DNA of 64,000 nucleotides from Spraguea lophii (Eukaryota; Microsporidia; Spragueidae): NCBI GenBank assembly GCA_001887945.1, contig LDOQ01000212.1, positions 1 to 64,000 of the forward strand, read 5' to 3'. Shown piece by piece: positions 59,201 to 64,000 of this stretch (position 1 is its first letter; each line of letters starts with the position of its first letter). The notes under the pieces were generated by a model. It saw only the letters and a program-made list of their open reading frames with translations, ran no database searches and was not told where the DNA came from. The position numbers and the translations under genes were made by a program.

Positions 59201-61389
59201 TCTATCTCAGCTAATACACCCTGTTTAAAGAATAATTTTGTATTACCAATTCTATATTGACTCTTATCCAAATTTAATTTTTCCAGTATCTTTCCTGCAG
59301 TACTCTTAGCTTCACATAAATCAAACTTAACATCAACCAAGAAACAATACCTCTTAACAAATTCAGCAAACTCTATTCTTGATGGGAATCCTAATCTACT
59401 AATTCTTATACCTTCTAATACACCATTACATCTTAATTGATTGAGAATCATTTCTCCTTCATATGTATATGCCATCTTCTTGCTATTTGGTAAAATACAT
59501 CTTACGAAATGAGGATTGGTGTTTTGTAACATCTTCATAAGAGAATATAACTGTTCTTTATGTCTTTGAGAAACAGTTCTGAAATATCCTTTCTTAACTT
59601 GGCTACCACTTCCTCCTTTTGAATATATGGTTGAAATCAATTCAGAACCACTAGACAATAAAACAGTAAAACTATCAAAGAATGTATCTCTATTTTTAAG
59701 TGTCCAGTCCTCAACCTCGTATTCTACTAAACCTGCATAGTGTTTTAATGTAAATCCTTGTTTAAATTTTAGTTCAGAAAACACTTTTGTATTTTTAAAC
59801 TGTTTAGGTAAATTTAATTTAAGTTTTTCAATAAAAGTTTTATCATTAGCTCTGGGCATAACACATTCTTCATCTAAATATGATAATATTCCAATAGGTG
59901 ATGTCTTTTCTATAAGATCAATTGTTGGTTGCAAATCTAACCCAAAGTCAATAAAATTCCAATCTATATTTTCTGTTTTGTAAACTTCTTGTTCAAGAAT
60001 AAACATATGATGGTTAAAGAATTGTTGAAGTTTTTCATTCGTATAATTTATACAGAATTGTTCAAAACCATTGGATTTGAAAATTTCAAAACCTGCAATA
60101 TCTAAAATACCAATGTATTTTATATCATCTTGTGGGTTATCTACTGCATTATTTATACCAGCAATTATATAATCAAAGAGGTTTTCATATGTTACTCTTG
60201 CTAAAGCTTCAACAACATCATATGCTTGTTTCATTGTTCTTTGGTTTACTACAAGTTCATGTCCTGCTTTGGTAACTGGATGTAAAAGAATTTTTATAAA
60301 TTCTGTAAGCGGAATGGATAATAACTCACAAAAAGCTTGTGCTGGTGCTATATCTTTTATTTCAGCTTGATCATTGTTCTCAGTAAATTCTAAATTACCC
60401 AAGTTAAGGATAGCAGATAATATTTTGTATATTTCTATTCTTTGTTGTTTTGTAAACTTAAGAACTTCAAATGCTTCTTCTAAATTTTTGAATTCTTCAA
60501 CATCGTCTACTCCATTGATTTCAAAGGTGGTGTCTTTAAGATATTTATAATCTTTTAAAGATCCTTTAAGCATTATTTCTTCCTTGATTTCAGCGGATGC
60601 ACCTTTTATTAGTTGGTAAAATATGTGATAATTTCTTTCACCCTTTACTTGTCTTGTAACTCTTGATTTCTCTAAAAGATATTTCTCGATAGAAGCTCCA
60701 ATTATTGTACCATTATCAAACTTTATTTGGATAAATTTACCAAAACGTGATGAATTATCATTTTTGATTGTTTTCGCATTACCAAAAGATTCTAATATTG
60801 GGTTTGTAGCCATTATCATTTGTTCTACGGTTGTTTCTTCGTGTCCTCCTGCTGCATATGTTAAAAATTGAATTACTCTCTTTGTGTTAACTGTCTTACC
60901 TGCTCCAGACTCTCCAGTAATCAATATTGATTGATTTTCTCTATTTTCTACTAACTGAACATATGATTCATTTGCTATTGTGAAAATATGTGGTGGAAGA
61001 TCATATTTCTTCTTCAACCTATATGAACGCATTATCTCCTCTCCATAGATTTTTAAGTTATTATATGGATTCATTGCCACTAAAAATAATCCAGAGAATG
61101 TATAAATCAAATTATCAAAATATCTTTTTTTAAGATTGTAAAGTACACTTGCTTCGTTCAAATGACTCAAAGCTGCTAAATCATCTGAAAAATCAAATTT
61201 TGGTGGGTTCATCTTTTGTATATCATTCTTAGATACAATTACCTTCTGTCCATTGGTTCTCTCTACTACTACGCTGTTCTCCTTCTCATCTACTATCTTT
61301 CCTGCAACAAAACATTCCTTCTCATCTGGTATCCATACCATTTTCTTTTCTGTAAAAGCTTTCTCATCTTGGTTTGTTTCCTTTAACAT
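56281..61389 (-). CDS. Class II myosin heavy chain
   Basis: The protein has 1702 residues. Residues about 1-60 hold the SH3-like N-terminal subdomain and about 65-745 the motor: P-loop GESGAGKT (159-166), switch I NDNSSRFGKF, switch II DIAGFEIF (about 433), actin-binding segment LMKMLQNTNPHFVRCILPN, and the SH1 helix region with LRCNGVLEGIRISRLGFPSR. The neck has one degenerate IQ-like segment ending in WKWWKLY (the place of IQ2); the first IQ is not recognisable. From about 830 the tail is one long Glu/Lys-rich coiled coil of about 870 residues, shorter than in conventional myosin II (about 1100). It is likely a two-headed motor for contractile or cytokinetic functions. No CCC motif precedes the start. 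Confidence 0.95.
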   Translation of the reverse strand: MLKETNQDEKAFTEKKMVWIPDEKECFVAGKIVDEKENSVVVERTNGQKVIVSKNDIQKMNPPKFDFSDDLAALSHLNEASVLYNLKKRYFDNLIYTFSGLFLVAMNPYNNLKIYGEEIMRSYRLKKKYDLPPHIFTIANESYVQLVENRENQSILITGESGAGKTVNTKRVIQFLTYAAGGHEETTVEQMIMATNPILESFGNAKTIKNDNSSRFGKFIQIKFDNGTIIGASIEKYLLEKSRVTRQVKGERNYHIFYQLIKGASAEIKEEIMLKGSLKDYKYLKDTTFEINGVDDVEEFKNLEEAFEVLKFTKQQRIEIYKILSAILNLGNLEFTENNDQAEIKDIAPAQAFCELLSIPLTEFIKILLHPVTKAGHELVVNQRTMKQAYDVVEALARVTYENLFDYIIAGINNAVDNPQDDIKYIGILDIAGFEIFKSNGFEQFCINYTNEKLQQFFNHHMFILEQEVYKTENIDWNFIDFGLDLQPTIDLIEKTSPIGILSYLDEECVMPRANDKTFIEKLKLNLPKQFKNTKVFSELKFKQGFTLKHYAGLVEYEVEDWTLKNRDTFFDSFTVLLSSGSELISTIYSKGGSGSQVKKGYFRTVSQRHKEQLYSLMKMLQNTNPHFVRCILPNSKKMAYTYEGEMILNQLRCNGVLEGIRISRLGFPSRIEFAEFVKRYCFLVDVKFDLCEAKSTAGKILEKLNLDKSQYRIGNTKLFFKQGVLAEIEDIREAKRLNIARSMKYYITGLLKHKEQNIETEREKAIMILQKNAKISIAFRAWKWWKLYLKIKPLLDVSRANEEKKQQDDAMKKLEQTLEDEKRRNEELMNEIKKLKCDKNKIEKELSDNEGLLSEKESILMELRIKKEEIERANAEMESRLLKSEEKIKKINEEIKRCNEELDKSNSANKQLKEKLDTVEEQNNNNVSKLQDLEKKIKKSNEELEKNKEKVIVLEAELKASKSNNSNVENEVVEKEKILAELKINLDNMKKDKQSLVDDGEKLKKKIKELEKTVENKTREIEDISADSNKNNETNKNKIKMLTDDIEQLSKVKEEKEKLEKTNRKIEEEKTDMAEKIKMLKNDQEDLSVELERKGEEFRVAERKIKDLELKNSRDTELIGMEQIKSKNLENKINELTKANSELQEDLENKTKQIKLEGNQKLADKISALEKKNLELKNSLKDEKEYSEQLTKDREEFHKQNMEAVQQKLNDIFQKESEMKSEKNKMNFAMKKLEAENESLKKSLQDKISQEDSSNANDELMNALEDEKRRRDDLRKQLLKQENDNLELKNQLERNKIESKSELEQKDHKIEILEDKIKANETYSEKNKLYKTQLKEQKDLILGLKLENDKMSSNQKDQYDKLIRDLEKEKIDAVNSKEKLEMDIKLKTRLLDNQENRIKELAKRENFNKSEVEKLNQKIMEILNDREKSKDKLQPHKDSLIKELQEKLESKQSLLEDIEIKYKKRCENLQKDLSSQNERIKSLLDRINLNDKKIEELKGNKNDSEIFLRLKSKLKELNEKKSELTDENNNIILELSEKEDIIKNIEYELSLQKEICQSKENSIDSLNNERKYLEEELNCSKELIYNLENKMEELNHELKTKERNIPVQESIPEVRQINVDLGNQFKEENELLKTENLTLSEELNKIKNEEMIIRQEHLDLKMKVNELENINKQVQRDLEEKESKLQFYKKIQEKEIGKVNE

Positions 61390-62732
61390 TGTTGCATGGA
61401 TAATAATTTTTTTTCTTAAATACTTTAAAAAACTGATAAGAAAATATAAAAAAATTATTATTTTATAATATTTATTTTTTCTTTATGGAAGTAATTTTAA
61501 AAAGGAAAATTGTTCAATATACAAATAAAATAATAATAAATAAAGAAGAATAAAAAAATTGATACAAAATTAGAAATACCTAGAATTCGTTTATTTGACA
61601 ATATAATAATATTCTAATATTTCAATATCTTAATTATTTGATTTTTTCTTTATTTATTTGATGTCATAATTTAATAATTCCTGAAATATAATTAATGTAT
61701 TTGACAGATTCCCCGTGTTTATATTACATTGATTATAATTCAAAATGATCAGTATTCCTAGTAGACTTCTTTATATATATTAATTTTATATAATTATGAA
61801 GTGATGTGGTCTTATATGAGTGATGATGAAAAGATTTTTAGAATATAGAAAAAATTTTTATTTATTTCACATATAACCGTGGTGAACGATGCTTTTATCT
61901 CTTCTCCTTTCGTCTTTATTACTATTCCATGTCATATGATTTCGGAATTGTTATAATATTTTTTTTGAAAAATAAATTAAGTGATTTTAAACATTTTTAC
62001 TAAAAAAAAATATTTTTGATTCATATTTTTTTAGTAATACTACTTTATATGGATTATTAGTGGTTCCAAATAAAGTAGTGTTTTATCAAAGCACAGAATA
62101 GATTTATAACCGAATAAGATTATTTATTTAGTTAAATAAAAGATATCAAAATATCTGTGATAATATCATGAAATGGTGTATATTTATAAAATTATGTAGT
62201 TTTCTAAATTATACTCAAATGTTCTATTTTAAGATTATAATAAAAGATATGAACAAAAATCAATCAGCAAGATTATAATATTATAAAAATTATTTTTGAT
62301 GTAAATAATGTTTTAACAAAAACATATTTGTTTTTATATACAAGAAATTGTAACATTGGTAAAACTTGTATGAAAAAAGATTAAATAAAAAATTTTTATT
62401 ATTTTAGAAAATATTAATAGACAGTTATAATTGAATATAATATATTTTACATTGTATCATTATACTAAATAAATCATTTTTTGGAAATATTTTTTTTGAT
62501 GTTGTAGTTTATGTCTATTACGTTTGTGAACAAATATCCTTAATTACTGTTTAAAAGAAGTGTACAAGCTAATCAATTAATTATATATGATGAACAAATC
62601 GTTTTATAACAAAAAAAATGTGTATTTATGTCAATCTCTATTAAACTTTGTCATTTCTAGGTAAAAATGGATTAAATTTGGATACAAGAAATTCTTATAA
62701 ATACAACAATATAGATACTGATTCATTTTTTT
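61390..62732. other. Long intergenic AT-rich DNA
   Basis: This is the shared upstream region of myosin and more distal DNA. No gene, RNA or repeat is recognised. Confidence 0.4.
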
Positions 62733-62890
62733 AATGAAACTTTTATTTATAGAAGTTTCTAACCTACAATAATTTATAACATTTGGTTACTAACGCGTAT
62801 CTAAGCTTATATTAACCAGTTTTATTACAGATATGTATTAATTTCCCCATATCTTATTTTCTAAGCATTTTTTCTCTTTCTTGAGAAAAA
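62733..62890 (-). mobile_element. Dispersed SINE-like repeat, copy J (3' part with internal deletion)
   Basis: It begins with AATGAAACTTTTATTTATAG, the complement of the shared 3' end, continues through ATTAACCAGTTTTATTACAG and ATATGTATTAATTTCCCCAT, and then jumps to a TCTTTCTTGAGA segment from the middle of the repeat. Confidence 0.6.
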
Positions 62891-63754
62891 CAAACAAAGC
62901 CTCTAAATCGTATAAAAACGTAATTATTATTTTAAGGGAAACGCAGTTTTAGAATATAAAGTTACACATAGGATGTAATAAAATTATATATCAATTTGTA
63001 TTGTAGTTCAATAATAGTAAAATAGAATGGTTTAGATATTTTGATCTAATGTCTGTCAGAAATCGATGATGTTAATGATGTGAACAATTAACTGTTATAT
63101 CAACAAATGGTTGGGTATTAAATGGTTAAACCGGTATGGAAATATAAATATAAGCGAATTGAAAAGATATTTAAATTTATAATATTATTTTTCAGATGTA
63201 TAAAAATTTTAAAATTAAATAAAATATTATTCTTTATAACGAATATTATTCTCTTATTTTCACCGAAATCTTCCATATTTTAATTCACCTAAGAGTAAAG
63301 TTTCTCAGTTTCGTTAAATTTATCACAAAAACATTTTTAATATGTTAAAAATAATAGAACATGGTAGTATTAATAGTATTATACGTATAATATATATATG
63401 TATTATTTATAATTTTAATTTCGTTCGTAGTGTAATATAAAGTAAAACATGAAGTATTACAATAATTATAGTTGTATAATAGAATTGTATTTATTTGACA
63501 GTGAAACATAATATAATATATAGTTACCCAATTTATCAAATCATTCTCTACCAAGTTTAACCAATTTTATTAAACATTTTAATAAAATATTAAATATCAA
63601 TTACTTCTAATATTTAATATTTATTTTGTTAATTGTTAATTTTATTTCATATGTTTATTATTTGACTTATTCAATAAAAATTTATCAAAAAATTTATCAT
63701 TTGTTTGTTTCATATCACAATAACTATTTAATTGTAACAAAGTTGTTATTCATT
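62891..63754. other. Intergenic AT-rich DNA upstream of the septin gene
   Basis: No gene is supported. A 69-codon minus-strand frame at 63345-63554 is Tyr/Asn/Ile-rich and looks like a by-product of base composition. Confidence 0.45.
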
Positions 63755-64000
63755 ATGGAGAGTGATGGAATTGGCATACCAAATTTACCTAATCAAAAAT
63801 ATAGTGCGAGTGTTAATGAAGGTATAAAATATAATATAATGATTGCTGGTGGAAATGGAATAGGTAAAACATCGCTTATGAATTTTCTTCTTAATAATGA
63901 GATAATAGAAAAAGATCAGTTTGATTCTTCGGAAATATCTTATATGGAAATGGAGAAAGATGGTGAAAAAATTGTTGGTGAATTTAAAGGAATAAATAAA
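63755..64000 (+). CDS. Septin, N-terminal part (3' partial at window end)
   Basis: The first 82 residues are visible. GIGIPNLPNQKYSASVNEGI (residues 5-24) is the septin N-terminal signature, followed by a YNIMIAGGNGIGKTS P-loop strand (residues 26-40; GGNGIGKT in place of the usual GESGLGKS). Septins are GTP-binding proteins that form filaments at the division site. The start at 63755 is close to the family start. No CCC motif precedes it. The gene continues beyond the window. Confidence 0.88.
   Translation, partial: MESDGIGIPNLPNQKYSASVNEGIKYNIMIAGGNGIGKTSLMNFLLNNEIIEKDQFDSSEISYMEMEKDGEKIVGEFKGINK

Overview
The window is about 64 kb of very AT-rich nuclear DNA from a eukaryote, most probably a microsporidian (an intracellular fungal relative). 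The gene set is eukaryotic: Prp8, APC1, SMC1, Ase1/MAP65, eIF6, deoxyhypusine synthase, NOP58, Sec66, a p24 cargo receptor, class II myosin and a septin. Genes lack visible introns, several convergent pairs end only 10-20 bp apart, and many housekeeping genes have a CCC-type motif just before the start codon, as reported for microsporidia. Species cannot be fixed from the sequence alone. Unlike the most compact microsporidia, it has long intergenic spaces, Asn-rich expansions inside proteins and many decayed mobile elements.

Layout. 0-3.3 kb: the 3' end of a secreted LRR gene, a decayed Merlin-like transposase, several copies of a short dispersed repeat, and a secreted-protein gene whose end is cut by one repeat copy. 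3.3-15 kb: three minus-strand housekeeping genes, namely a putative Lso2/CCDC124 ribosome-hibernation factor, a hugely expanded Prp8, and APC1. 15-25 kb: the intact paralogue of the secreted protein, a membrane-anchored protein kinase, and the first full LRR gene. 25.8-33.4 kb: a dense block with p24, an unknown protein, Sec66, an RFWD3-like RING protein, thymidylate kinase, eIF6, a mini-RING protein and a divergent deoxyhypusine synthase. 34-41.6 kb: two more large secreted LRR genes with another dead transposase between them. 42.4-55.6 kb: a TPP1/Tpz1-like telomere-protein candidate, an unknown protein, Ase1, SMC1, an Elp4-like protein, tRNA-Ser(UGA) and NOP58. 56.3-61.4 kb: myosin II heavy chain. 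63.75 kb to the end: the start of a septin.

The main discovery candidate is the family of three (plus one partial) secreted LRR proteins. Behind a signal peptide and a long LRR solenoid, all three carry a conserved helical C-terminal domain of about 300 residues. It resembles the NEL (IpaH/SspH-type novel E3 ubiquitin ligase) domain of bacterial effectors, including a Cys-x-Asp motif at the place of the catalytic cysteine. If confirmed, a eukaryotic parasite secretes LRR-NEL ligases into its host cell. Second is a family of about 12 dispersed repeats of roughly 340 bp, with a common 3' end and, in some copies, a tRNA-like head; it looks like a SINE. One copy supplies the stop codon that truncates a secreted-protein paralogue. 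Third is an OB-fold protein resembling shelterin TPP1.

Functional themes are spindle, chromosome and cytokinesis factors (APC1, SMC1, Ase1, myosin II, septin), ribosome and translation factors (Lso2-like, eIF6, deoxyhypusine synthase, NOP58, Elp4), the secretory pathway (Sec66, p24) and candidate host-facing secreted proteins. CCC start motifs mark the housekeeping genes and are absent from the secreted and LRR genes.
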